Shown piece by piece: positions 8,103 through 16,652 of a stretch of 64,000 nucleotides of DNA. Source of the stretch: an uncultured Synechococcus sp. (lineage in GTDB: Bacteria; Cyanobacteriota; Cyanobacteriia; Phormidesmidales; Phormidesmidaceae); the NCBI GenBank assembly GCA_937911865.1, contig CALDSK010000066.1, forward strand, positions 1 to 64,000, written 5' to 3'. Positions within the stretch are counted from its first letter, which is position 1, and each line of letters begins with the position of its first letter. Made by a program: the position numbers and the translations under genes. Under the pieces are notes generated by a model, which did not search any database, was not told the DNA's origin, and was given only the letters and a program-made list of their open reading frames with translations.

Positions 8103-9620
8103 ATGCTTGTTTGGCTTTCTACGCTTTTGCTCACTCAACACCTGTTATCTGTCACGCCGAGCGCGGACGTGGCTGAGGTGGTAGTCTCGGCAAACTCTGT
8201 GCTGGCCCAAGCCGAAGCCGATGAGGCTACGCCAGAAGAAATTGTTGTCGAGCAGCCTGTAAGGCCGCTGCCAGGTCAGTTAGACAGCGTTCCTGTTTTT
8301 AATAGCAACAGTCCAGAATTAGTTGAAACGCCAGGGATTTTGCTTTCTACTTTTCCACCGGAAGGTATGGCAACCCCAGAAGCGCACTTAGACTTTGAGT
8401 TTAATGGGCGATTTGATGTCTTCGCTCACCATGTCTATAAAGCGCTTGACTACGATGAGGCGGAGCCTCAGCAGCTAGATAGTTTGTACTTGGGAGTATT
8501 AGTCCACAACCCTGGAGACTTTTCTGTTATGGTTCGTGTGCTAGATGGTGCGAGCTACCTGAGCCAGCCGGATGCGCCTTTTATTTCACTGCCAGACTTT
8601 GTTGCTTTTAGTCCGCGCAATCCTGTCTATGCCGGACCAGGCAGTCGAGCGATGGGCGACATTTTACAGGGTAAGCGGCAGGATATTTTTCCGGCCACGA
8701 TGACGATTGAGCCCGGTGAAAGTGCTATGTTGCTCAACCAACCGATTCCTATTCGAGAATTGGATCCGCCGATCAATGGCCGCTCGACCTTGACGCATTT
8801 AGAAAGCAGCGGGCCTGTGTATGTGGCAAGCTTGGCTCAGCCTGTTGCGCTTAACGAAGACGGTGAGGAAATTGCACCTAGCTTGGCGTCTTGGCAGACA
8901 CTGCTAGAAACGGGTGAGCTATCTGGGCCGCGCGATCGCGCTCCGGTTCCTCTACCGCTAGAAGAAGGCGTTCAGCTCATCTACGGTCGTGTAGCTGGTG
9001 TCTCTCAAGGATCGCAGTGGCAGGCAACGCTTACGGATTCGGATAGCACAGAAATAGGTAGTACAGACGTAGGTAGCGCAGAGACAGGTAGTACTGAAGA
9101 CGTTCCCAATACCAATGCTCAGCTTACGATTCCTGAGGTAGGCGAAGCTTTCTCCTATGGCATTAGTCTGCTGTATGCCGGAATGATGGGCACAGGCCAA
9201 AATCAAAGTGCCGAAATGCTGGTGCGCTACCCTGATACTGCCTATCAAAGTCATGGTAATTACGGTGTACGCTACAGCCTGACGATGCCGCTATACAATC
9301 CGACTGATGCCCCTAAAACCGTAACGGTGGCTCTGCAAACAGCACTCAAAGAAGATGAGCTGAGCGCAGGTGGCCTGCGATTTTTAGAGCCGCCCGCTGA
9401 GCAGACGTTCTTCAGAGGGCCAGTTCAGGTGCGCTTTCAAGACGACCGCGGTCTTCCCCGGGTGCGCAATATCCATTTGGTGATGACACGAGGACAGCAG
9501 GGTAAGCCGTTGGCAGAAGTGACCATTGCGCCGCAAAGTACGAGCACTGTAGAGGTTGATTTGTTGTATCCAGCAGATTCTACGCCACCACAGGTGCTGA
9601 CGGTACAGACACAGAACTAA
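8103..9620 (+). CDS. DUF3370 domain-containing exported protein
   Basis: The product is 505 residues. An N-terminal hydrophobic segment (MLVWLSTLLLTQHLLSVTP) looks like a signal peptide. The conserved block follows: VRPLPGQLDSVPVFNSNSPE, ILLSTFPPEG, and FNGRFDVFAHHVYKA, which I recognise as the cyanobacterial DUF3370 family. The rest is rich in beta-type sequence with a short STEIGSTDVGSAETGS repeat near residues 318-335. The start has an upstream AAGGA at suitable spacing. The function of the family is not known to me; location outside the cytoplasm is inferred from the leader. Confidence 0.88.
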   Translation: MLVWLSTLLLTQHLLSVTPSADVAEVVVSANSVLAQAEADEATPEEIVVEQPVRPLPGQLDSVPVFNSNSPELVETPGILLSTFPPEGMATPEAHLDFEFNGRFDVFAHHVYKALDYDEAEPQQLDSLYLGVLVHNPGDFSVMVRVLDGASYLSQPDAPFISLPDFVAFSPRNPVYAGPGSRAMGDILQGKRQDIFPATMTIEPGESAMLLNQPIPIRELDPPINGRSTLTHLESSGPVYVASLAQPVALNEDGEEIAPSLASWQTLLETGELSGPRDRAPVPLPLEEGVQLIYGRVAGVSQGSQWQATLTDSDSTEIGSTDVGSAETGSTEDVPNTNAQLTIPEVGEAFSYGISLLYAGMMGTGQNQSAEMLVRYPDTAYQSHGNYGVRYSLTMPLYNPTDAPKTVTVALQTALKEDELSAGGLRFLEPPAEQTFFRGPVQVRFQDDRGLPRVRNIHLVMTRGQQGKPLAEVTIAPQSTSTVEVDLLYPADSTPPQVLTVQTQN

Positions 9621-9843
9621 TTGGGTAAATAGATGGGCGATCGCATTCTTTTTGCAGCTTCTCATCTATACAACTTCTCATAACAGCCTCTTTGTCTACT
9701 CAGAAAAGGCTTATCTATCTATCATTTTTGGCTGAGACCCACCGAGCATACTGAAGTCAACGAAGCAAAGAGAACGCCTAATGGCTGTCCTTCTTTGTCT
9801 GTTGATGTTTCAACGCTATTTACTCTATATCGGGTCTCAAACT

Positions 9844-10401
9844 ATGAAAGCTTTACAACAGTCCGTTCCGCAGTTCGCGCCACAGTCCACTTCACGGCGG
9901 TCCGTTCTACAGCAGCTGAGAAAATTAGGTTTGGCTGCTGCGATCGCTGCTTTTGCCTATCAGCCCGCTATGCAGGCTAGCAGCCAGCAGATAATTCAGC
10001 CATCACCGACAGTGCCGATGATTGATACGCTGGTTGCTGCGGTGCCAGAGCAGTCGGCACTGATGGCTGGCAGTAAGCAGCTAGCACAGGGTGCATCCTT
10101 TATCAGCGCCGACCATGAGACATCAGGCCAGGCTCAAGTCGTTGAAGAGAACGGTCAGCGCTATCTAACACTAGATGCGTCTTTTCGCTCAGACTCTGGG
10201 CCTGATTTGTTCATTTTACTTCACAAGGAGGCCAATCCTGACTCCTATAGCCCAGAAAACTACGTCAATTTGGGCCGGCTTCAATCGTTTGAGGGTGAAC
10301 AGCGCTATGCGATTCCAGCCGATGTTGACCTGGGTGACTTCCGTTCTGCGGTGATCTGGTGCCAAGACTTTGACGTGACGTTTGGCTATGCGGTGCTGTA
10401 G
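9844..10401 (+). CDS. DM13 domain-containing exported protein
   Basis: The likely start is the ATG at 9844 (MKALQQSVPQF), not the one at 9781, because the leader then reads as a signal peptide: RRSVLQQLRKLGLAAAIAAF followed by an AYQPAMQA cleavage region. The 185-residue product ends in a DM13 domain: ISADHETSGQAQVVEENGQR, LDASFRSDSGPDLFILLHKE, and IWCQDFDVTFGYAVL with the conserved WC. DM13 domains are thought to have redox or adhesion roles outside the cell; the exact role here is unknown. The twin-arginine-like RR near the start leaves open Tat rather than Sec export. Confidence 0.85.
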   Translation: MKALQQSVPQFAPQSTSRRSVLQQLRKLGLAAAIAAFAYQPAMQASSQQIIQPSPTVPMIDTLVAAVPEQSALMAGSKQLAQGASFISADHETSGQAQVVEENGQRYLTLDASFRSDSGPDLFILLHKEANPDSYSPENYVNLGRLQSFEGEQRYAIPADVDLGDFRSAVIWCQDFDVTFGYAVL

Positions 10402-10428
10402 CGGCCTGTCTGGTAGTGGCCTGTCTAA
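10399..10428. repeat. 15-bp tandem duplication starting at the DM13 stop codon
   Basis: tagcggcctgtctgg (10399-10413) is followed directly by tagtggcctgtctaa (10414-10428). The first three bases of the first copy are the stop codon, and because the period is 15 the second copy supplies another in-frame TAG. Confidence 0.85.
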
Positions 10429-10528
10429 GCGTGCTCATTTAACGAGCCTTAATCTAAAAGTGCTTAATCCAAAAGTGCGAAGGAGACGCTACAGTGCACT
10501 GGTACAAAACTGGTATGCGTATCAAGCT

Positions 10529-11428
10529 ATGGTGATTCGAGGAACAACGCAGCTGCTAGGTGTTATTGGATATCCGGTTAAGCATTCGTTTTCACCGCTG
10601 ATGCACAACGCGGCAATTGCCCATTTGCAGGCGCAGCAAGCCGATCAGGACTCATTCGATAGCCAGCTCGACTATGTGTATCTGCCGTTTCCGATTGAAC
10701 CTGCACGGTTAGAAGATGCGATCGCTGGCTTTAGTGCCATTGGTTTGCGTGGTTTCAACATTACTATTCCTCACAAGCAGACAATTATTCCCTTACTAGA
10801 TAGCGTCAGTGAGGTTGCTAGGGCCATTGGTGCGGTTAACACCGCATGGCATACCGACCAGGGGTGGCAGGGCACTAACACAGACGCTCTCGGATTTTTA
10901 GCGCCGCTTAAGGCTCTGCCTAGAAATTGGAAAAATAGCCAGGCTGTTATTTTAGGCAATGGCGGTGCGGCTAGGGCTGTCGTCGCGGCCTGTCAGCAGC
11001 TGGGTTGCTCTCGTATCTGCGTTGTCGGGCGATCGCCCGAGAAGTTGACCCATTTTGCCGAAAGCTGGGTGAATGCGCCTGAGATTGCCAGTCGGCTGAA
11101 GATATTAACCTGGGATGAGCTGTCTAGTCAGCTGCCTGAAACTGACTTGTTGGTTAACGCTACGCCTGTGGGAATGCATCCTAATGTGGGGGCCTCGCCG
11201 GTTAGCGACCAGGTGATGGCGCAGGTGAAAGGCGATGCGATCGCGTATGACTTGATTTATACGCCACGTCCTACGACGTTTTTGCAGCAGGCGAGTGCCC
11301 ACGGGCTAGTCGCTATTGACGGATTAGAGATGCTGGTACAGCAGGGGGCGGCTGCCTTAGAAATTTGGCTAAACCAGTCAGCACCGGTTGATGTAATGCG
11401 ACAGGCCTTACTCGATTATTTGAATTAA
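10529..11428 (+). CDS. aroE: Shikimate dehydrogenase (NADP+)
   Basis: The product is 299 residues from the ATG at 10529. An upstream in-frame ATG at 10382 overlaps the preceding gene and would add 49 unrelated residues. Shikimate binding is shown by GYPVKHSFSPLMHNAA and by NITIPHKQ with its catalytic lysine. The NADP fold shows AVILGNGGAARAV and VVGRSPEK. NATPVGMHPN and GLEMLVQQGAAALEIW complete the family pattern. It reduces 3-dehydroshikimate to shikimate in aromatic amino acid synthesis in the cytoplasm. Neighbours are unrelated exported proteins, so it is probably its own transcription unit or weakly coupled. Confidence 0.95.
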   Translation: MVIRGTTQLLGVIGYPVKHSFSPLMHNAAIAHLQAQQADQDSFDSQLDYVYLPFPIEPARLEDAIAGFSAIGLRGFNITIPHKQTIIPLLDSVSEVARAIGAVNTAWHTDQGWQGTNTDALGFLAPLKALPRNWKNSQAVILGNGGAARAVVAACQQLGCSRICVVGRSPEKLTHFAESWVNAPEIASRLKILTWDELSSQLPETDLLVNATPVGMHPNVGASPVSDQVMAQVKGDAIAYDLIYTPRPTTFLQQASAHGLVAIDGLEMLVQQGAAALEIWLNQSAPVDVMRQALLDYLN

Positions 11429-11528
11429 TTCGTTCTGACCTCCTTGCACCTTTCATCCCTTACGATAGGCTGTTCATCACCAAAACCACGGTAAGCTAAG
11501 ACAGCTTGCCTCGTTCTCGATTTCTGCT

Positions 11529-11999
11529 ATGGTTTCTTCGCTTCGTGTCAAATTCTTTCCGCTTTGCCTGGCCATCTGCCTTTGCTTTTTTGCCTGGATA
11601 CCGGCAGCTCATGCGCTAACGCAAATCGCCCTGAAAGATCTGGCTGCTGAAGAATGTCCTGCTGATGCAGCCTATGCTGAAAATCTTACTACTAGCGGTT
11701 CTTCTATGGCTGCGACCTGCTATCTAATTAAGGGAATTGCGGTAAACAACTCAGCCAAAGACATCATGGACGCTGATATTTTTGGCCGAATTTATGATGC
11801 GGAAGGTAATTCTGTGATGAAAAATCGCTACCGTCTAGGGGGGATCGAATATGTGCCGATAGGCGAGAGCGAATTCTCTTTTAGAATCTCTGTTCCCTCT
11901 GTACAGCCTGCACCACTGCGTCTTGACAAGTTCAAAGCTTCCGGGTTTGCTAGCAAAGTTCGTCGCTTCCAAGAATGGAATCAGTCCATTGATGAGTAG
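11529..11999 (+). CDS. Conserved exported hypothetical protein
   Basis: The product is 156 residues. The N-terminus (VKFFPLCLAICLCFFAWIPA, then AHA) is a clear Sec signal peptide. The mature part has two cysteines (EECPADAAY and AATCYLIKG) and a beta-rich body (IAVNNSAKDIMDADIFGRIY, then SEFSFRISVP) that resembles small extracytoplasmic beta-sandwich proteins. I do not recognise the family by name. A strong bidirectional terminator lies just downstream. Confidence 0.75.
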   Translation: MVSSLRVKFFPLCLAICLCFFAWIPAAHALTQIALKDLAAEECPADAAYAENLTTSGSSMAATCYLIKGIAVNNSAKDIMDADIFGRIYDAEGNSVMKNRYRLGGIEYVPIGESEFSFRISVPSVQPAPLRLDKFKASGFASKVRRFQEWNQSIDE

Positions 12000-12018
12000 A
12001 TATTGACGAGTAGATATC
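11991..12018. repeat. 14-bp tandem duplication across a stop codon
   Basis: gatgagtagatatt (11991-12004) and gacgagtagatatc (12005-12018) are adjacent copies. The stop codon TAG at 11997-11999 lies inside the first copy. Confidence 0.88.
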
Positions 12019-12025
12019 GCACGTA

Positions 12026-12065
12026 AAAAAAGCCCTGTTACTTTTTAGAAGTAGCAGGGCTTTTT
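12026..12065. terminator. Bidirectional rho-independent terminator
   Basis: A stem with AAAAAGCCCTG on one side and CAGGGCTTTTT on the other, strengthened by TACTT/AAGTA inside, sits between the convergent genes ending at 11999 and 12103. A-runs before and T-runs after the stem allow it to work on both strands. Confidence 0.92.
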
Positions 12066-12102
12066 AATTTTTCTTTCGGCTTGATGTGGTAAGTGTCAGT
12101 GC

Positions 12103-12411
12103 CTAAGAAAAGGAGGAAGTGTAGGCCAGCGCCATTACCTGGCTGCCTGCAACTTCTACAAAATAAGAAATAAACTGTAGTGCAAAGATTGCCAAAATCG
12201 CTGACAGATCTAGACCCCCAATCGGTGGGATAATGGACCGAAATATGTTCAGGTAAGGGTCTGTCAGCTGAGAGACGGTAGAGAAAATAGGATTCGACCA
12301 GTCAACGTTGGGAAACCAGCTGAGTAAGATACGGACAATCAGCAGTAGCAGATAAATGCTGAGAAAAGTAGAAATGCCCGTAATGATAGGGGCGACAATT
12401 TCTGCGGCCAT
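12103..12411 (-). CDS. YggT family (Ycf19-like) membrane protein
   Basis: The product is 102 residues with two hydrophobic segments: TFLSIYLLLLIVRILLSWFP, and SAILAIFALQFISYFVEV. Between them lies WSNPIFSTVSQLTDPYLNIF followed by RSIIPPIGGLDLS, which is the hallmark of the YggT/Ycf19 family. It sits in the membrane, and in cyanobacteria and plastids relatives are linked to thylakoid or division-related functions. It is co-directional with the small membrane protein gene upstream, 125 bp away. Confidence 0.93.
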   Translation of the reverse strand: MAAEIVAPIITGISTFLSIYLLLLIVRILLSWFPNVDWSNPIFSTVSQLTDPYLNIFRSIIPPIGGLDLSAILAIFALQFISYFVEVAGSQVMALAYTSSFS

Positions 12412-12536
12412 AGCTTTGTAGGGTTAAGTTTGGGATAGTGCTTTGTATTTTAACCGATGGGCTCGCGCTTGTGCGGTGCGGTTACTGCTACCTTTTAGAT
12501 GCTGTTAAACCAGCCTGTTATTCAACCAGACGGCGA

Positions 12537-12860
12537 CTAGACTTCTCGCTCTGACGCTGACGTGCCAAAGTCTGCCGCCGGGTGACCGTTGTTCACATTG
12601 CCCATCTGGACTCGCACGTCTTCAATAGCCATATTTAGCTGAGAGATTTTATCTTCTAAGCCGCGCCGCGCAATTTCCATCCGTTCTTCTGTGGTGGCAT
12701 TTTCTAGCTGACGACGCTCTGCCTCAGACAGCTGTGAAAAGTCATCGTCAGGCTCGTTCGATCGGAGGCGATTGCTAGCGAGTACGCCAACGATGCCGCC
12801 TATAATACCGCCGACGAAGGCACCGGCAATAAAGCCACCGGCAAAATTATTCTGACTCAT
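12537..12860 (-). CDS. Small glycine-zipper membrane protein
   Basis: The product is 107 residues. The N-terminus FIAGAFVGGIIGGIVGVLAS is a single glycine-zipper-like membrane segment as in YtxH-type proteins. The rest is charged and helical (SQLSEAERRQLENATTEERM) and probably forms a coiled coil. The ATG is preceded by AAGGAGA at good spacing. It starts 23 bp after the upp stop codon, suggesting an operon with upp. Function is not known. Confidence 0.8.
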   Translation of the reverse strand: MSQNNFAGGFIAGAFVGGIIGGIVGVLASNRLRSNEPDDDFSQLSEAERRQLENATTEERMEIARRGLEDKISQLNMAIEDVRVQMGNVNNGHPAADFGTSASEREV

Positions 12861-12883
12861 GAGATCTCCTTGGGGCTCTCCTT

Positions 12884-13534
12884 TTAAGTGCCAAATGTGC
12901 GATCGCCCGCATCACCTAGTCCGGGTACGATAAAGCCGTTTTCGTCCAAACCCTCGTCAATAATGGCGGCGTAGACGGCCAGTGTTGGATAAGATTCTGC
13001 TAGCTTTTGCAGGGCAGGCGGAGCGGTGACCACGGAAATAATCCGCACCAGCGCTGGGTCTACGCCTCTTTTAACCAGCTCTGGTAGCGTTGCCATCATC
13101 GTACCGCCTGTCGCCATCATCGGCTCGCTGATAATGACGCGGGTGTTAGGCTCAAATTTCTCGGGCAGTTTGTTTAAATACCAGGCCGGTTCAAGCGTTT
13201 TTTCGTTACGCGCTAGCCCGATATGATAGGTGCTGCTATTGGGCACTGCGCTTTGAATGCCTTCTACCAAAGCTAGGCCCGCTCTTAGAATAGGAATAAT
13301 TGCGATCGCTGCTTCCGGGTCTACAAACGTCGCTGGGCAGCTCGTTAGTGGTGTTTCAATGGTCATATCTACCGTGGGTAGCCAATCGCGCACGGCTTCG
13401 TAGGCCAGCCAGCGCCCTAGCTCGGTCATGGCGCTACGAAATACCGGAGACGGCGTACTGGCACTACGGACCACGCCCAGCCAATGTTTGATCAGAGGAT
13501 GAGGCGGAACGTAAATACGTAATTGGAGAGCCAT
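12884..13534 (-). CDS. upp: Uracil phosphoribosyltransferase
   Basis: The 216-residue product converts uracil and PRPP to UMP in pyrimidine salvage. Visible motifs are IIPILRAGLALVEGIQ, and the PRPP loop ISEPMMATGGTMMATL, which replaces the commoner DPMLATG with EPMMATG. The uracil-binding C-terminus is GLDENGFIVPGLGDAGDRTF. Length and order agree with Upp. It is followed by the small membrane protein gene on the same strand. Confidence 0.95.
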   Translation of the reverse strand: MALQLRIYVPPHPLIKHWLGVVRSASTPSPVFRSAMTELGRWLAYEAVRDWLPTVDMTIETPLTSCPATFVDPEAAIAIIPILRAGLALVEGIQSAVPNSSTYHIGLARNEKTLEPAWYLNKLPEKFEPNTRVIISEPMMATGGTMMATLPELVKRGVDPALVRIISVVTAPPALQKLAESYPTLAVYAAIIDEGLDENGFIVPGLGDAGDRTFGT

Positions 13535-13609
13535 AGAGATAGTTTGGCAGGTGAGTTGTGAAACAAACTACGATCCATCATACAGCCGCAACTCCCCATC
13601 GCAGCCAGT

Positions 13610-14305
13610 CTAGTGCGGCTGACTGAACCAGAACAGTCCAAGCATAGTTAAGATCACGCCAGCTAGACCAATCCATACAAACTGGTTGTCTTCTGTGTTG
13701 ACCTGACTTAGGTCAATCGGCTCAGGTTCTGGTTTTGCCTTGCTTCTTCGCTTTTTCTTGGCCCGCTGAGCATAGCGAATTTTTGTATCGTCATCAAATT
13801 CTCCTAGCGCTGGAATTTTTGTCACCCACTCAGGTTTCATTTCCAGCTCAGGCGCTTCCAGAATATAGAGCATGCGCTTGCTCTGTTGCTTGGTATCTAG
13901 ATCGGGATGAACAATTAGCTTGCGGCATAGCGCCAGCCCGGTGGCTTCGTCTCCTGATGCAATATAGGCGTTCACCAGCCATATCTGAATTTCGCCGCCA
14001 CGTGCACCCACTGGGTTCGAGAGCGCTAGAGCAAGTTTGAATTCGGCAATTGCTCTTTTGTATCGGCCTCGCTCGAACAATGCCTGACCTGCTGTGATCG
14101 CTGCGTCGGCCTGCGCCTTTTTCTCTGCGTTATTCAACCGATCTAGCGCTTTTTTTACAGGATTTGCCGCCTGTTCTTTACTTGCTGTCGGTTCTTCCTC
14201 TGTCGGTTCTTCTTCTACCGATGCTTGCTTTACGGATTCTGTCTGAGGCAGCAAGTTATCGGGTGAAAGATTGGCCTCATCAGAGGTCCCTGGCTCCAAT
14301 GTCAT
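13610..14305 (-). CDS. TPR-like protein with C-terminal membrane anchor
   Basis: The product is 231 residues. The first 45 residues are acidic and low in complexity. Residues about 60-150 contain TPR-like helices (AGQALFERGRYKRAIAEFKL, then ALSN and IWLVNAYIASGDEATGLALC). A basic stretch (RAKKKRRSKAK) comes next, and a single C-terminal membrane helix ends the protein (VWIGLAGVILTMLGLFWF). It is probably tail-anchored and acts as a scaffold. I do not recognise a named family. Confidence 0.72.
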   Translation of the reverse strand: MTLEPGTSDEANLSPDNLLPQTESVKQASVEEEPTEEEPTASKEQAANPVKKALDRLNNAEKKAQADAAITAGQALFERGRYKRAIAEFKLALALSNPVGARGGEIQIWLVNAYIASGDEATGLALCRKLIVHPDLDTKQQSKRMLYILEAPELEMKPEWVTKIPALGEFDDDTKIRYAQRAKKKRRSKAKPEPEPIDLSQVNTEDNQFVWIGLAGVILTMLGLFWFSQPH

Positions 14306-14442
14306 CGCAATAAAACATAGCTACTCTACCTAAAATATACCGCGAGCGTACTGGTCTTACGGATGGCCTCGCCTGTAGGTGAAGACTAGTGCTAGTTTGT
14401 CAGTAGTAGAGCGAGGTCCTAAAAGGGGCCCATTAAAAATCG

Positions 14443-15207
14443 ATGCTAATGGTGATTTCTCCAGCTAAGTCACTGGACTACGAGGGGCCAAACTATCCTC
14501 ACTACACGATGCCTGCCGTTTTAGAGCAAAGTGAAACGCTGGTGAAACAGCTCAGCGCTTACGACGAGTCAGAACTATCTGAGCTAATGAAAATTAGCGA
14601 TAAGCTTGCCCAGCTTAACCGGCAGCGCTTTCGAGATTTCCAGACTCCGTTTACGCCTGAGAATGCGAAGCAGGCCCTACTTGTGTTCGATGGCGATGTA
14701 TACAAAGGTATTCACGTCAAAGACTATGACGATGACGATTTAGCCTTTGCCCAAAACCATTTGAGAATTCTGTCGGGGCTATACGGCATTTTGCGTCCGC
14801 TAGATTTGATGCAGCCCTACCGACTGGAGATGGGAACTAAGCTGGCTACCGATAAAGGCAAAAATCTCTATGAGTTTTGGGGCGATCAGATTTCGGACCT
14901 GATCAATGCGGAGCTAGCAGATGAGAGTGAGCCGCTGCTGGTGAATCTGGCTTCGAATGAGTACTTCAAGTCAATTAATCTAAAAAAGCTGAAGGCGAGT
15001 GTTCTCAATATTGCGTTTAAAGAGAAGAAGGGAGATAGCTACAAAATTGTTGCTATCTATGCAAAGAAGGCGAGAGGCTTGATGGTGGATTTTGTAATTC
15101 GTAATCGGATTGAAGATCCGGCGCTTATGAAGGGGTTTGATAGCGATGGATATGAGTTTAACGCAGAGCTGTCCGATGAGAGCACCTGGGTGTTTTGTCG
15201 GGAGTGA
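14443..15207 (+). CDS. yaaA: Peroxide stress protein YaaA family (DUF328)
   Basis: The 254-residue product starts MLMVISPAKSLDYEGP, the diagnostic opening of YaaA. Further family motifs are MKISDKLAQLNRQRF, FDGDVYKGI, LSGLYGILRPLDLMQPYRLE and NLASNEYFKSI. In E. coli YaaA limits oxidative damage from iron during peroxide stress. Gene length is normal. It is convergent with pilC, with a terminator hairpin between them. Confidence 0.94.
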   Translation: MLMVISPAKSLDYEGPNYPHYTMPAVLEQSETLVKQLSAYDESELSELMKISDKLAQLNRQRFRDFQTPFTPENAKQALLVFDGDVYKGIHVKDYDDDDLAFAQNHLRILSGLYGILRPLDLMQPYRLEMGTKLATDKGKNLYEFWGDQISDLINAELADESEPLLVNLASNEYFKSINLKKLKASVLNIAFKEKKGDSYKIVAIYAKKARGLMVDFVIRNRIEDPALMKGFDSDGYEFNAELSDESTWVFCRE

Positions 15208-15264
15208 TCGCTACAGTTGAACGCTATCTGAAGAAACTACAAATCAACCATTCGGCATGAAAAC

Positions 15265-15299
15265 AGCAAGGTCAGAGAAAATTAATCTCTGACCTTGCT
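15265..15299. terminator. Hairpin between yaaA and pilC
   Basis: A perfect 14-bp inverted repeat (agcaaggtcagaga / tctctgaccttgct) with a 7-base loop lies between the convergent genes. The T-run after it is weak (cgtctgacctttctc), but position and stem strength fit a terminator. Confidence 0.75.
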
Positions 15300-15356
15300 C
15301 GTCTGACCTTTCTCGTAATTGAAAGTTCTCGTAGATTAAAAAAACGTTCGAGCGTT

Positions 15357-16577
15357 CTATCCTAGGTGATCCATTACCTTAAACATCGGTAAATACATCG
15401 CTACTAGAATCGAACCCACCATACCACCAAGCACCACAATCATAATCGGCTCCATGATACTGGTCAGCGCCTTCACCGCTTGCTCCACCTCATCCTCGTA
15501 AAAGTCAGCTACCTTCATCAGCATCTGGTCTAGCTCACCGGTTTCTTCACCAATGGCAATCATCTGAATCGCCATTACCGGGAATACACCGTGCTCTTCC
15601 AACGCTGGACTAATCATTCCGCCGCCTTGAATCTCCGTCTGCGCAGCATTGATTGCATTGGCAATTACTTGATTGCCTGACGTGTCGCGTACAATTTCTA
15701 GCGCTGTCAAAATTGGTACGCCAGAGCGCGACAGCGAGCCAAACGTTCGGCAAAATCTAGCGGTTGCCGACTTTTGTGACAAATCTCCAAACAGCGGCAT
15801 CTTCAAGAAAAAGCCATCCATGGTCAACTTACCGACTGGCGTTTTGTAATACTGCTTATAGGCAAACACCGCGACTGCAATAAAGCTGATCAGGCCTACG
15901 ACTAGATACCAGGTTCGCAGCATCTTACTAATCGCCATCAGCACCTTCGTAAACAGCGGCAGCTCAGCGCCTAAGTCGGTAAAAATTTCTGCAAAAATCG
16001 GCAGCAAAAAAACTGTCAACCCCACGAAAATTGTCACCGCTAAGAAGCCTACGGTCACTGGGTAAGCCATAGCTGACTTAATCTGGTTCTGCAACCGATT
16101 CAAATCTTCGAGCAGCTTTGCCAGGCGATTTAGCACTTCGTCAAGTACACCACCCACTTCACCTGCCTGCACCATGCTGACATACAGGTTATCAAAGCTA
16201 TCAGGATGCTTCCCCATTGACTCCGACAGGCTTGTACCCTGCTGCACGTCCGCGTTGATCTGTGTGAGCGCCACCTTTAGCTTGGCGTTGGGGCACTGGT
16301 CAGACAAAATGCCAATCCCTCTTACTAGAGCCACGCCGGAAGACACTAGCGCCGCAAACTGACGTGAAAAGACTGCTTTGTCTTTCACAGTCACCTTAGT
16401 CATCGATGTCTGAAAATCAGCAAAGTTAAAGCTAATGCCCTTCTCTTCTTTTAGATCTTGAATATGCATACCCTGACTTTTGATCAGCGTACGGGCTTCA
16501 GCGGGTGAGTCGGCTTCTACTTTACGCCGAGCTGTTTTACCTGCCGTATCTCGGCCTATCGCAACGTAGGTTGGCAT
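15357..16577 (-). CDS. pilC: Type IV pilus inner-membrane platform protein PilC
   Basis: The product is 406 residues of the GspF/PilC family. It starts MPTYVAIGRDTAGKTARRKV. Two T2SSF domains are visible, with FSRQFAALVSSGVALVRGI and FCRTFGSLSRSGVPILTALE as paired motifs. Three membrane helices occur at about 180-210, 225-245 and 375-400. It anchors the cytoplasmic ATPases PilB and PilT to the pilus machine, which supports motility and DNA uptake. It is last in the pilB-pilT-pilC cluster, 75 bp after pilT. Confidence 0.95.
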   Translation of the reverse strand: MPTYVAIGRDTAGKTARRKVEADSPAEARTLIKSQGMHIQDLKEEKGISFNFADFQTSMTKVTVKDKAVFSRQFAALVSSGVALVRGIGILSDQCPNAKLKVALTQINADVQQGTSLSESMGKHPDSFDNLYVSMVQAGEVGGVLDEVLNRLAKLLEDLNRLQNQIKSAMAYPVTVGFLAVTIFVGLTVFLLPIFAEIFTDLGAELPLFTKVLMAISKMLRTWYLVVGLISFIAVAVFAYKQYYKTPVGKLTMDGFFLKMPLFGDLSQKSATARFCRTFGSLSRSGVPILTALEIVRDTSGNQVIANAINAAQTEIQGGGMISPALEEHGVFPVMAIQMIAIGEETGELDQMLMKVADFYEDEVEQAVKALTSIMEPIMIVVLGGMVGSILVAMYLPMFKVMDHLG

Positions 16578-16652
16578 GAGTTGTATTTGTGAATGACTGA
16601 GTAATGAATTCCTATGAGGTCTTTTGTCTATCGCTAAATCCAGAGGCCGGTT